Assembly (NCBI GenBank): GCA_016200485.1
Contig: JACQEP010000006.1
Span: 1 to 64,000, forward strand
Direction of reading: 5' to 3'
Length of the DNA stretch: 64,000 nucleotides
From: Gammaproteobacteria bacterium
Lineage (GTDB): Bacteria; Pseudomonadota; Gammaproteobacteria; Tenderiales; Tenderiaceae
The stretch's first letter is position 1. The number at the start of each line of letters is the position of its first letter. This document shows, piece by piece, positions 40,084-48,808 of the stretch. Below the pieces are notes generated by a model. It saw only the letters and a list, made by a program, of their open reading frames with translations. It did not search any database and was not told the DNA's origin. The position numbers and the translations under genes are program-made.

Positions 40084-41472
40084 TTAAATTACCTTGGAGA
40101 ATCGCTGTTCCGTTGCTTGCCGCAGATATTTATCGAACGCCATGCAAATATTACGAATCAGCAATCGGCCACCCGGCTGAACATGGATTGAACGCGCATC
40201 CACTTTAATCAGGCCATCGGTTTGCATTTGCTGCAGATCTGTTGCAGCATCGGTAAAATATTCATCAAAGTCGACGTTGTATTTTTTAGCAATCGCCTGT
40301 TTATCCAGTTCAAAATTACAAATCAACTGGGTAATCACTTCCCTGCGCAACAGATCATCGTTATCAAGCGCAATACCACGAAATACTGGCAGGCGTCCTT
40401 GATCGATACTGTGATAATACTCTTCCAGGGTACGGACATTCTGGCTGTAGCTATTGCCGACTTTACCGACCGAGGTTACGCCAAAACCGATCAGATCGCA
40501 GTCGGCATGCGTCGAGTAGCCCTGGAAGTTGCGATACAGTTGGCCATTACGCTGCGCCACCGCCAACTCATCTTCCGGTTTGGCGAAGTGATCCATGCCG
40601 ATATAGACATAGCCTGCGGCCGCCAGCTTTTCACTCGCCATTTGCAGGATTTCAAGTTTTTCCGCCGCTGAAGGCAGCTCTTCAACATTGATCCGCCGTT
40701 GCGGTTTGAACATCTCCGGCAGATGGGCATAGTTGAATACCGACAGCCGATCCGGCGACTGCGCCAGCACTCTGTCCAACGTCTTGCCGAATCCCTTGAG
40801 TGTTTGCAGCGGCAGACCATAAATCAAATCGATGCTGATGGAGCGGAAACCCGTGCGGCGCGCTTCCTGCAATACAGCAAATGTTTCTTCTTCCGTTTGC
40901 AGGCGATTCACCGCCTCCTGCACGGCAGTGTCGAAATCCTGCACCCCCAGGCTCAGGCGATTAAACCCAAGCTGGCGCAACAGGGTGATGGTTTCCGGGC
41001 TTGCCTCACGAGGATCAATCTCGATTGAATATTCGCCGCTATCGTCATCACGCAGGGTAAAACTCTCTCGTGTCTTGTGCATCAATTCCTGCATCTGCTC
41101 GTGACTGATGAAGGTTGGCGTACCGCCGCCCCAGTGCAATTGATCGACAGGACGCGAGCGATCGAACAACTTGCTTTGCATCGCAAGCTCTTTATAAACG
41201 CGATTCAGATATGGCTGCGCCTTGGAACGATCTTTAGTCGCAATCTTGTTACAGGCACAATAAAAACAAACGGTATCGCAAAAGGGGATATGGAAATAAA
41301 GCGATAACGGGCGCGGCTGCGCTTCGCTATTGGTCGCCTGCGCCACCTGGCGATACTCTGCTTCGCCAAAACCGGTATGAAACTGCACCGCCGTTGGATA
41401 GGAGGTATAACGCGGGCCGGATTTATCGTAGCGTTTGATTAATTCCAGATCGAAGATTAATGATTGATCCAC
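40084..41472 (-). CDS. hemN: Oxygen-independent coproporphyrinogen III oxidase
   Basis: This radical-SAM enzyme oxidises coproporphyrinogen III to protoporphyrinogen IX without oxygen. The 462-residue length is standard. The Fe-S cluster ligands are Cys65, Cys69 and Cys72 in HIPFCDTVCFYCACN (CX3CX2C, followed by the HemN-specific Cys74). RYTSYPTA near the N terminus is also diagnostic. The start is GTG at 41472 with AGGAG 6 bases upstream. Anaerobic control would be expected, but I do not see a clear FNR site in the 65-base upstream gap. Confidence 0.95.
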   Translation of the reverse strand: MDQSLIFDLELIKRYDKSGPRYTSYPTAVQFHTGFGEAEYRQVAQATNSEAQPRPLSLYFHIPFCDTVCFYCACNKIATKDRSKAQPYLNRVYKELAMQSKLFDRSRPVDQLHWGGGTPTFISHEQMQELMHKTRESFTLRDDDSGEYSIEIDPREASPETITLLRQLGFNRLSLGVQDFDTAVQEAVNRLQTEEETFAVLQEARRTGFRSISIDLIYGLPLQTLKGFGKTLDRVLAQSPDRLSVFNYAHLPEMFKPQRRINVEELPSAAEKLEILQMASEKLAAAGYVYIGMDHFAKPEDELAVAQRNGQLYRNFQGYSTHADCDLIGFGVTSVGKVGNSYSQNVRTLEEYYHSIDQGRLPVFRGIALDNDDLLRREVITQLICNFELDKQAIAKKYNVDFDEYFTDAATDLQQMQTDGLIKVDARSIHVQPGGRLLIRNICMAFDKYLRQATEQRFSKVI

Positions 41473-41537
41473 TGCACACTCCTAAAACCACCCTATCGTC
41501 GAATTATAAAGAATTTCTACGCCTAGGGTACTTCTGG

Positions 41538-42500
41538 TTAAACTGCCATCCGTTGGGAACGGGCGCGTTCAAAGCTATCTCTATGTTCTAACAAGGATTC
41601 GCAGGTCAATAAAAAGACACCATGCCCCCCACGTTCAAATTCCAGCCAGACGAAGGGAACCTCGGAGAAGAGATCAACCAGGGCGTGGCCGCTATTGCCA
41701 ACCTCCACCACTAGACAACCGTGATCGCTCAAATAATCAGCGGCTTGCGCCAGTATTTGAATCACCACATCAAGGCCATCCTCCCCCGCCGCCAATCCCA
41801 GTTGCGGCTCGTGATGATATTCTTGTGGCAGCGCGGCCATGTCCTCCGCATCGACATAGGGCGGATTACTGACGATCAGATCATATTGGACACCCGCAGG
41901 CAGATCGGAAAACAAGTCGGATCGCAACGGATATACCCGCTGTTGCAGGTGATGACGCGCGACATTGATTTCGGCCACGGCCAGGGCATCGTCGCTGATA
42001 TCGACGGCATCCACCTCCGCCTCGGGAAATGCATAGGCGCAGGCAATGGCAATACAACCGCCGCCAGTACACAAATCCAGCACTCTAGATACCTGATCCG
42101 GATCAAGCCACGGCTCAAACTGTTTCTCGATCAATTCCGCGATCGGCGAGCGTGGCACCAATACTCGTTCATCGACATAAAAATCCAGGCCTGCAAACCA
42201 GGCTTCATGCGTCAGATAAGGTGCAGGCAGACGTTCATTGATACGCCGGCTTAACAAGACAACCACCGCCCGGCGCTCGGATTCTGTGAGCCGTCCCTGC
42301 ATCGCCTCCGGCGGCAAACCCGGCTTCAGATGCAAGGCATGCAGCACCAGCGTCAAGGCATCATCAATCGCATTGCTGGTGCCATGACCAAAACTCAATT
42401 CCGCTTCATTGAAACGGCTGGCGCCCCAACGCACAAAGTCAGCAATGGTGAACAACTGCGCGACTGCTTCTGCAGCACTTTCTTTGGATAATACAGACAT
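41538..42500 (-). CDS. prmB: Ribosomal protein L3 glutamine N5-methyltransferase
   Basis: PrmB methylates a glutamine of ribosomal protein L3. The 320-residue protein has the SAM-binding Rossmann motif VLDLCTGGGCIAIACA and the catalytic NPPYVDAEDM. The N-terminal helical part (LTLVLHALHLKPGLPPEAM) and DERVLVPRSPIAELI are typical of PrmB rather than release-factor methyltransferase PrmC. It lies 22 bases after the preceding unknown-function gene, so the two are probably co-transcribed. Confidence 0.93.
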   Translation of the reverse strand: MSVLSKESAAEAVAQLFTIADFVRWGASRFNEAELSFGHGTSNAIDDALTLVLHALHLKPGLPPEAMQGRLTESERRAVVVLLSRRINERLPAPYLTHEAWFAGLDFYVDERVLVPRSPIAELIEKQFEPWLDPDQVSRVLDLCTGGGCIAIACAYAFPEAEVDAVDISDDALAVAEINVARHHLQQRVYPLRSDLFSDLPAGVQYDLIVSNPPYVDAEDMAALPQEYHHEPQLGLAAGEDGLDVVIQILAQAADYLSDHGCLVVEVGNSGHALVDLFSEVPFVWLEFERGGHGVFLLTCESLLEHRDSFERARSQRMAV

Positions 42501-42522
42501 GCAATTAACCCGGAAAACTTGC

Positions 42523-43221
42523 TTATGATGACTTCAAATATGCCGCGAACAGAAGTTTCATGCGCTCAAGAATCTCTGAGGTGCGCATGGGAAACATGCC
42601 GGAAAACACATCCCATCCCATCAGCGTTTTGACGCTGATCTCGGCCTCACCTGCGGCCCGCAGCCGCTGGGCAATACCATTATTGACCGTTTCCAACTGG
42701 CGGTACACCTCGAACAGGCCATCCAGCGTCAATTCGCCACCCAGCTTGGCCTGTTGGCGCACATACTGCCCTAAAAAGTACATGGAGACAACCCGGAATA
42801 TGGTTTCTTCCTCGCTGGCCAGCGGCACATGGTAGCGGGCGATCGGGCGAAAAAATGACGAATGCGGACAACCGCTGGCGGCGATCACCAGCCCCATCAG
42901 ACTGCCGACCCCATTTTGCACCGTCGTCGAAAGCGTGACGACTCGTTCCGCCGTCGTCACTTCCAATATTACTGCTTCCAAGGGATCAAGTTCGGCGCAT
43001 TCTTCGATCAGTTTCACCAGGCTGAGCGCAGCGGGGCAATAGGCCTGCTGCGCCGGATTCAGTGGACAATTACTGCAACGATGATATTCGAGTGCTGTCC
43101 ACGCCGGAGGCCTGGAGGGTTTACCAATGGGTTCCAAAGTATCGGCACGAAAGTTTTCAACAAAAACTTTTTCCCGGCCATCATTGAATCGGAATCGATA
43201 ACGAACGTTAAAAACTTTCAT
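42523..43221 (-). CDS. Conserved protein with cysteine cluster, function unknown
   Basis: I do not assign this 232-residue soluble protein confidently. I recall a similar sequence as DUF6901. The N-terminal part is a small beta unit (NVRYRFRFNDGREKVF). It is followed by a likely metal-binding cluster HRCSNCPLNPAQQAYCP with three cysteines, then helical parts including ASGCPHSSFFRPIARYHVPL. There is no signal peptide. It precedes prmB by 22 bases, indicating an operon. Confidence 0.6.
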   Translation of the reverse strand: MKVFNVRYRFRFNDGREKVFVENFRADTLEPIGKPSRPPAWTALEYHRCSNCPLNPAQQAYCPAALSLVKLIEECAELDPLEAVILEVTTAERVVTLSTTVQNGVGSLMGLVIAASGCPHSSFFRPIARYHVPLASEEETIFRVVSMYFLGQYVRQQAKLGGELTLDGLFEVYRQLETVNNGIAQRLRAAGEAEISVKTLMGWDVFSGMFPMRTSEILERMKLLFAAYLKSS

Positions 43222-43276
43222 TTGTACCCCTATAACCGCGATCTTTGCCGATAGACGCGTTACAAATAAAGCAACG

Positions 43277-43435
43277 ATTCACCACAGAGGCACGAAGGAC
43301 ACAGCGATATTGAGCAGTAGGGGCGGGTTTGAAACCCACCCCTACAAACCTTCTCCCGGAGGGACGGAACAATAAAACATTTTTCAGTAAGCGCCTAAGC
43401 GCTCACTCCGTGTACTCTGTGCCTCTGTGGTGAAT
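43277..43435. repeat. Composite palindromic element (inverted arms around an inner palindrome)
   Basis: The gap 43222-43445 holds inverted arms ATTCACCACAGAGGCAC (43277-43293) and its complement GTGCCTCTGTGGTGAAT (43419-43435). The similarity extends inward (GAAGGACAC against AGAGTACAC). Between them at 43317-43345 is a second palindrome GTAGGGGCGGGTTT-GAA-ACCCACCCCTAC. Both are common dispersed intergenic motifs. The nested arrangement suggests a MITE-like unit. Confidence 0.65.
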
Positions 43436-43445
43436 AATGACCAGG

Positions 43446-44564
43446 TCAAGCAATCCCCAACGCCGACTCCGCAGTCACATAAGAATAACCCAAATCCTGG
43501 GCCACGGCCTGATTGGTCACCTGTCCCAGACACACATTCAAGCCATTGCGCAAACCAACATCCTGCCGCAACGCCTCGACATGCCCCAACTTGGCCAGTT
43601 TTAATACATAGGGCAAAGTTGCGTTGGTAAGTGCCATGGTCGCGGTACGGGCACAAGCCCCGGGCATATTGGTGACGCAATAATGCACCACGCCCTCATC
43701 AATATACAGAGGCACCGAATGTGTAGTCGGGCGTGAGGTTTCAGAGCAACCGCCCTGATCGATCGCCACATCGACAATCACGGCGCCCTTTTTCATGCGC
43801 TTGACGAGATCACGACGAATCAGTTTTGGCGCCGCATGCCCCGGGATCAACACCGAGCCAATCACCAAATCCGCTGCCAACAATAACTCTTCCAGGGCAT
43901 GCGCCTCTGAATAACGCGTCCGCAACGCCGGACCAAATAAATCATCCAGCGCCCGCAACCGTTTGAGATTGGTATCAAGAATGGTGACATCGGCGCCCAG
44001 GCCCAGCGCCATCTTCGCCGCCTCAGTGCCGACAATCCCGCCACCGACAATCACCACCTTACCCGGCGCAACACCGGGCACACCGCCCAACAACACGCCG
44101 CGACCACCGTTAATCATTTGCAGTGCTGTAGCGCCGGCTTGCATAGCGACCCGCCCCGCCACCTCACTCATCGGCACCAATAACGGCAAGCCACCTTGAG
44201 CATCGGTCACAGTTTCATAGGCAACGCCGACGATTTTTTGTTTTAGCAGATTTTTTGTTTGCTCAGGATCAGGCGCCAGATGCAAATAGGTAAATAACAA
44301 CTGGCCTTCATGCAACAATGGAAATTCGCTGGCCTGCGGCTCCTTTACCTTGACGACCATCGAACAATCATAAACATCCTTCGGCCCGGCCACAATCTTG
44401 GCACCTACGGCCTGATACATATCATCATCAAAGCCGATCGCAGTACCCGCCTGGGTCTGCACCCACACTTCATGTCCGGCGCTTACAAGTGCCTGCACAC
44501 CGGCAGGCGTAGCGCCGACACGAAATTCATGATCCTTTATTTCTTTGGGAATACCGATGCGCAT
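43446..44564 (-). CDS. ald: Alanine dehydrogenase
   Basis: Ald catalyses reversible NAD-dependent deamination of L-alanine to pyruvate and ammonia. The 372-residue protein shows the N-terminal MRIGIPKEIKDHEFRVGATP, the substrate-region KVKEPQASEFPLL, the nucleotide-binding GKVVIVGGGIVGTEAAKMAL and the DVAIDQGGCSETSRPTTHS motif. It is a single gene on the minus strand, between the composite palindrome and the response regulator gene. Confidence 0.95.
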   Translation of the reverse strand: MRIGIPKEIKDHEFRVGATPAGVQALVSAGHEVWVQTQAGTAIGFDDDMYQAVGAKIVAGPKDVYDCSMVVKVKEPQASEFPLLHEGQLLFTYLHLAPDPEQTKNLLKQKIVGVAYETVTDAQGGLPLLVPMSEVAGRVAMQAGATALQMINGGRGVLLGGVPGVAPGKVVIVGGGIVGTEAAKMALGLGADVTILDTNLKRLRALDDLFGPALRTRYSEAHALEELLLAADLVIGSVLIPGHAAPKLIRRDLVKRMKKGAVIVDVAIDQGGCSETSRPTTHSVPLYIDEGVVHYCVTNMPGACARTATMALTNATLPYVLKLAKLGHVEALRQDVGLRNGLNVCLGQVTNQAVAQDLGYSYVTAESALGIA

Positions 44565-44652
44565 AAATTCAGAAATCCTCCGTTATGATGTAATTCTGTG
44601 CGCCAGAATGAGTAAGGACGATTCACGAATCGCCCCTACCGTTAACCCGCCC

Positions 44653-45036
44653 CTACCGCCGGGCCCAAGAATCACGAATCTGTTGGGCCAGCGTCATCGG
44701 ATCAAAAGGTTTGGCGATGACATCGAGCGCCCCCAAGGATTTAAATTGCGCCACCTCTTGTGGCTGCACTTTGGCAGTCATGAAAATTGCAGGCACTGAG
44801 GCCAGTTGCGGAATCTCCCGTAACTTACCCAAGGTAGTCGGCCCATCCATCCCCGGCATCATGACATCCAGCAAGAATAGATCGGGGTTAAACGCAACGG
44901 CATTTTGCAAAGCCTGTTGCCCGGAACCACAAATCTTTACTTCAAAGCCACCCACGGCCTCAAGCGCCAGCTGTGCCACAGCCTGAATATCCGGCTCGTC
45001 TTCAACATAAAGAATTTTGCGTAACTCATTAGCCAT
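44653..45036 (-). CDS. Single-domain response regulator
   Basis: This 127-residue stand-alone receiver has the acidic pair VEDEPD, phospho-acceptor Asp in LFLLDVMMPGMDG, Thr in IFMTAK and Lys in VIAKPFDP. It has no output domain. ATG 45036 has AGGAG at good spacing, and the longer reading adds six residues. No kinase is adjacent. The remains of another receiver lie upstream at 45147-45251, suggesting a once larger signalling locus. Confidence 0.9.
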   Translation of the reverse strand: MANELRKILYVEDEPDIQAVAQLALEAVGGFEVKICGSGQQALQNAVAFNPDLFLLDVMMPGMDGPTTLGKLREIPQLASVPAIFMTAKVQPQEVAQFKSLGALDVIAKPFDPMTLAQQIRDSWARR

Positions 45037-45146
45037 ATACTCTCCTTGCCGCATCTTTACTGATGGTTGCGAGGCTCAGCATGTTTCTCGTTGATTACAA
45101 AAACATCTCCAGATCCGCCTCAATAATAACCATACTAATGTACAGA

Positions 45147-45251
45147 TTAGTAGAGGTTTTCTCTAGTTACCAGACTATCGACCGCCTGCAGAAGAATGTT
45201 TAAATCAATCGGTTTTGGCCAATTAGGCTTATCCTGCCAAACGGCCTTTTT
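45147..45251 (-). pseudogene. Receiver-domain C-terminal remnant
   Basis: The minus strand reads WPKPIDLNILLQAVDSLVTR followed by ENLY and a stop. This looks like the end of a response-regulator receiver (KPIDLxxLLxAV is the usual last helix). No receiver homology is found upstream of it. It is a decayed fragment next to an intact receiver gene. The rest of 45252-45640 is AT-rich with no gene that I can support. Confidence 0.45.
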
Positions 45252-45640
45252 TCATATCAGTGACTGGGACGAAACTTCAACTGACGATAATAGGTTTAAG
45301 ACTTCCTTGTCTAAGATACCCTCAATTCGATATCCTGATGGCGAATTAGGATTTTGAACAATATTTACAATTAATTAGACTCCCAGAGATAAGGTAATTG
45401 CAATCGCGGACATTAGGTCAGCACACCGGCAAGTACCATTTTGTGTGTCAATCCTGACCTTTTGGCCAAACGTTAAATTACAGTTCAAAAAACATCGACG
45501 GAGAAGAGATTATTGGTAGCACAGTCCGGCCCTCGCGCTTTAGCGCTCGGTCGTCGAACCACTGTTTGACCCGAGGGTTCGAACCCTTAAGAACAAATCA
45601 AAGTTAGGAAATTTGGAAATAATTTCGAGCAAAGTAAATT

Positions 45641-45742
45641 TGGCGGAGAGGGAGGGACACTCCACCAAATCACTTATTATTTTGAATAACAAATAGTTAC
45701 GCAAATGTATAAGTGAGTTTGTGTACCAGTTAAGTGTACCAG
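45641..45742. other. Possible attachment-site remnant of an integrated element
   Basis: The minus strand at 45657-45641 is TCCCTCCCTCTCCGCCA, which equals the 3' end of tRNA-Ser genes including CCA, but no tRNA-Ser body is present. Nearby at 45721-45742 are two direct repeats of GTGTACCAG. Fragments of tRNA 3' ends are what integrases leave at the far end of an inserted island. No integrase gene is visible. Confidence 0.45.
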
Positions 45743-45749
45743 TGATAGT

Positions 45750-45814
45750 GCCGCCATTTTTCGCGAAACCTTTTGGGACATCCAAGTCCCCAAAAGGAGC
45801 GAAAAATTGGCGGC
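45750..45814. repeat. Large imperfect hairpin
   Basis: GCCGCCATTTTTCGC...CCTTTTGGG pairs with CCCCAAAAGG...GCGAAAAATTGGCGGC, giving a 65-base imperfect inverted repeat with small bulges. It adjoins the putative attachment remnant. It could be a terminator or an end of a mobile element. Confidence 0.6.
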
Positions 45815-45914
45815 AAGACTCGGGCTGTCCTGCGTCCGCGCAGATTCCGACAAAACATCCGGCCCTAGCCTACCCGGGGGCCAGCCGCCATCACTCGCTT
45901 ACGCATTGTTTCCC

Positions 45915-46250
45915 TGGCGGCCGACTTAGAGCGGCGGCTTCAGTCAAAGTATGCTTGATGCCGGCGATGTCGATGGTGCATGTAACCGCGCCTATTACGC
46001 CATGTTCGACGCAGCACGTGCAGCATTGCTCGCCTCTAATGCACCTCTGTTCAACTCGAGAACATCAGAACACACACGTGTTTGATATCTGCTTTCAGCC
46101 TCCACCTCGTTAAAACAGGCCATTTCTCAGTAGAGATTGGCAAAACACTTTATAAAGACGAAGAACTCCGCTTTGCGGCCGACTACACAGGCGATCCAGT
46201 TGAACGGAAAAACGCAGCTGGGCAGCATCACAAGCTCAAGTATTTATCCA
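45915..46250 (+). pseudogene. Decayed HEPN-domain protein gene
   Basis: Three frames together give a HEPN protein. The pieces are LAADLERRLQSKYA, then LDAGDVDGACNRAYYAMFDA followed by ARAALLASNAP, then ISAFSLHLVKTGHFSVEIGK followed by ADYTGDPVE. HEPN proteins carry the RX4-6H RNase motif and often pair with nucleotidyltransferases as toxin-antitoxin modules. At least two frameshifts make it a pseudogene. No nucleotidyltransferase partner is recognised next to it. Confidence 0.65.
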
Positions 46251-46330
46251 GGCAATGCAGACCATTATTACTGCGCGGGCTTCGGATCTATGAACTTGAA
46301 CAGACTTACTACACTCTTATCTTGTCTGGA

Positions 46331-46654
46331 TTATTTTAATACTCTGAAATCGCCTATCTTGGCATAAATTCCATCACAACCATTATCCCAAATTTGAACT
46401 CTCTTACCTGTTGTAAATGCTGTTGTAACTAACACTGCATAGGCCTTATCGACCGTCGAATCAAATATCCACCAGAAACTAGCACCATTACAGGTGTTGT
46501 TAGCTGATGTTTGAAATGTAAAATTACCCGCCCCCCAAGAACGAATTAGCTTAATATCAGTTTCATACATTGCTGCGCTTGAGGACATTGATATTAGCGC
46601 CAATATTACCGTGCCTAGGATTCGTTTCACTAAAGAATTACTAAGAAAATTCAT
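46331..46654 (-). CDS. Small secreted two-cysteine protein (array member 1)
   Basis: This 107-residue protein of no known family has a signal peptide (LGTVILALISMSSSAA). The mature part has one cysteine in NNTCNGASFWW and another in VQIWDNGCDG, with AFTTGKRVQIW before the second. The same TGK...GC pattern occurs in the genes at 46908, 47426 and 48435. A disulfide-bonded extracellular domain of about 80 residues is likely. Confidence 0.6.
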   Translation of the reverse strand: MNFLSNSLVKRILGTVILALISMSSSAAMYETDIKLIRSWGAGNFTFQTSANNTCNGASFWWIFDSTVDKAYAVLVTTAFTTGKRVQIWDNGCDGIYAKIGDFRVLK

Positions 46655-46907
46655 ATTCTATCATTTCAGCATATGTAATAAAGCAATCAACAACAATCAG
46701 GGGCGGCACACAATCTCACCTCACCCTCCTATGTTTATCCTCCACACCCATCGCCCGCTGACGACCGCTGCGACATGCACGACAATTGAGCATAGTTCCG
46801 ATCCGATCCCTGATAGACTCGGAACCAAGCCAGCGGAACCAAGAGAGCTATCGTTTATTCCACCGCCTATCCAGGATTATATTTCACTTCATCCGGAGTA
46901 CAGTTGC

Positions 46908-47252
46908 TTAGTTTTTTATTGATATATATCGATATGGATAGACCAAGCCAAGATTCAAATTATCGTACCCGTTATAGCAATCGTAAATATAAAATTGTAC
47001 TTGTTTACCGCCCATGAGCGCCGCCAAAACCGTTGCTTTAATAAAATTATATTCAGAAGCAGTGTTTTGAACGATTACCCCATAGTTACTTCCACATCCA
47101 CCAGGATTACCAAACGCGCCTACAATTAACATCCCATCATTGGTTGTTATTATCTGCGATGGAACAGCCCAAGCGGTATAGCCTGCCCCAGCTTGCAATG
47201 ATGGCGCGGACGCCAAAAGAATTAATATGACGACTATCTTTAATCTTTTCAT
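46908..47252 (-). CDS. Small secreted two-cysteine protein (array member 2)
   Basis: This 114-residue protein has signal peptide KIVVILILLASAPSLQA. The mature part contains NPGGCGSNYG and, after ATVLAALMGGKQVQFYIYDC, a second cysteine. It aligns with its neighbours over the GK-V-x-C block but is otherwise divergent, as expected for fast-evolving exported proteins. Each array member has its own gap of 170-250 bases upstream, suggesting separate promoters. Confidence 0.6.
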   Translation of the reverse strand: MKRLKIVVILILLASAPSLQAGAGYTAWAVPSQIITTNDGMLIVGAFGNPGGCGSNYGVIVQNTASEYNFIKATVLAALMGGKQVQFYIYDCYNGYDNLNLGLVYPYRYISIKN

Positions 47253-47425
47253 ATTTCTCAGTTACCCTCAAAATCAATAAGCGACAAAACCATGACATCG
47301 ATCCATTTAATCATTTCCTGAAAAGTTCCCACCATACCACCAGCCATACCAAAATCAGTCTCAACGTTTTCATTCCAATATTCCGGCCGTGTTTTGTAAC
47401 AAGGCTGCTGGTTTAATATTTTTAT

Positions 47426-47770
47426 TTAATTTGTGATGTAGAAATAGCTAATTGCTTCCATATTGGTAAATGATACCGGACAAGAACCGGTGCCAATTAT
47501 TGCTACTTGTTTTCCTGTAGTATATGCAGACAATAGGCCCGCTAGCAGCACCTTCCCTTCTGCGGTTTTTCCATCAAACGCAAAGGCAGATGGGTTGCCA
47601 CCACTACATGATGGTGACGATAATGGATATCCAGTTCTTGCGCCATTCGTATATACAACCACCTGTCCATCATTAAAAAAGGAGGGGCTACTGATTGTTC
47701 CGCTAGCCGCAGAGCCAGCATATGAATTAACAGAAAACATAACAATAACAAGCCCTATCAATTTTTTCAT
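47426..47770 (-). CDS. Small secreted two-cysteine protein (array member 3)
   Basis: This 114-residue protein has a short signal peptide (LIGLVIVMFSVNSYAG). The mature part has SPSCSGGNPSAFAF and LLSAYTTGKQVAIIGTGSCP, the clearest version of the shared motif. The C terminus YFYITN resembles YISIKN of the preceding member. A strong ribosome site GAGGTGAG precedes the ATG. No catalytic residues are apparent. Confidence 0.62.
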   Translation of the reverse strand: MKKLIGLVIVMFSVNSYAGSAASGTISSPSFFNDGQVVVYTNGARTGYPLSSPSCSGGNPSAFAFDGKTAEGKVLLAGLLSAYTTGKQVAIIGTGSCPVSFTNMEAISYFYITN

Positions 47771-48020
47771 TTCTCACCTCGTAATAAACACAATCAAAGT
47801 CGGAGCGCGATTTCCTACACCCACCAATACACACCACGCCCCCACGGGCGGCCGGATTGACCAAGACGTGAACGACGAACTCACGTTGGGCCTCGTGCCA
47901 CCGGACTCGCTAGTGCAGCTCTACAGCTTTAACCAAACAATATCCTCGTGTATTACGGAAGTTATCATCCCAATATATCTTCACGGGCCTGCCACTAACC
48001 TTTGCGCTCAACAAGAGTGT

Positions 48021-48263
48021 CTAGATTTTTGTATCCGCTCCAATACTTTCGAAATAGACCATGCCATCAACCAAAGGACAAGCACCCAACTGGACGGTAC
48101 TGTCGAACATAACATTTGGCATATCTCGTACCACAGTGTTTGGATCAGCAGTTGAGTCAGCGCCAACAAAATTCACAGTAAACGTTGCCGACCCATTTGC
48201 AGCATTCGCGGCAATGGGTAAAAGCATAATTATTCCGGCGAGAGCCAAATATCTCATTATCAT
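48021..48263 (-). CDS. Small secreted protein (array member 4, divergent)
   Basis: This 80-residue protein has signal peptide YLALAGIIMLLPIAANA and mature part NGSATFTVNFVGADSTADPN, with one cysteine in GACPLVDG. It lacks the TGK...GC block and may be a shortened or unrelated member. GACPLVDGMVYF resembles GCPLQGLMIYDG of member 5, so a truncated paralogue is plausible. AGAGG lies just upstream of the start. Confidence 0.5.
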   Translation of the reverse strand: MIMRYLALAGIIMLLPIAANAANGSATFTVNFVGADSTADPNTVVRDMPNVMFDSTVQLGACPLVDGMVYFESIGADTKI

Positions 48264-48434
48264 TTATCCTCTACACTTCTGTTCTACAGCTGTCAAACAG
48301 GAAACGACTGTTTCTTTTTAAATCGCTTTCATAGCTAATCGCACTATGCTATCCAATACATACCACTTCTCTCACATCCATCATCACCCGCAAATGTTGG
48401 GCTTTGTGCTTCAGCCAAATTCACCAATCGAAAA

Positions 48435-48782
48435 TTAATTTCCCAAATGATTAAACACACCCACCTGTATATTAGTAATCGCAGGATGGCCACTCGCAGT
48501 ACAGCCGTTATACCAAATCGTTATCGTTTTACCCGTGGTGTACGCAACATCCAAGCTACTGGCAACAGCTGCCAAATCGGTGTTACCGGGAACATTTCCG
48601 TCATAGATCATCAGACCTTGCAGTGGACAACCAGTACCTGTTAATCCGCCTACGCCAGCCCCAACTCTTTTTGCGTCCCAATAAGTACCCAAAAGAGTAC
48701 CTGTCCACGAGCCACTAGCCGCAAATACGACTGATGACGCCATTGAACCCAAAAGAATTGCTACCTTAATTAGCGATTTCAT
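48435..48782 (-). CDS. Small secreted two-cysteine protein (array member 5)
   Basis: This 115-residue protein has signal peptide VAILLGSMASSVVFAA. The mature part contains GTGCPLQGLMIYDGN and LDVAYTTGKTITIWYNGCTA, then AITNIQVGVF. It is the best complete example of the family together with member 3. AAGGG lies 8 bases before the ATG. It directly follows the cohesin-like gene on the same strand. Confidence 0.62.
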   Translation of the reverse strand: MKSLIKVAILLGSMASSVVFAASGSWTGTLLGTYWDAKRVGAGVGGLTGTGCPLQGLMIYDGNVPGNTDLAAVASSLDVAYTTGKTITIWYNGCTASGHPAITNIQVGVFNHLGN

Positions 48783-48808
48783 GATTTACACCCTTCTTCA
48801 ACAACCCA

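Noticed and set aside
44590..44652. GATTCACGAATCGCCCC repeats between ald and the receiver gene
   Set aside because: They resemble dispersed intergenic repeats, but the similarity is short and the second copy lies in the receiver coding sequence. Not enough to call an element.
45721..46113. 130-codon plus-strand frame in the accessory boundary
   Set aside because: It spans the large hairpin and reads the HEPN pseudogene in the wrong frame.
46611..46922. 103-codon plus-strand frame between array members 1 and 2
   Set aside because: It partly overlaps member 1 on the other strand. No ribosome site or recognised similarity.
47463..48155. 230-codon plus-strand frame across array members 3 and 4
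   Set aside because: It is antisense to member 3 and part of member 4, and the middle is non-coding. No family recognised.
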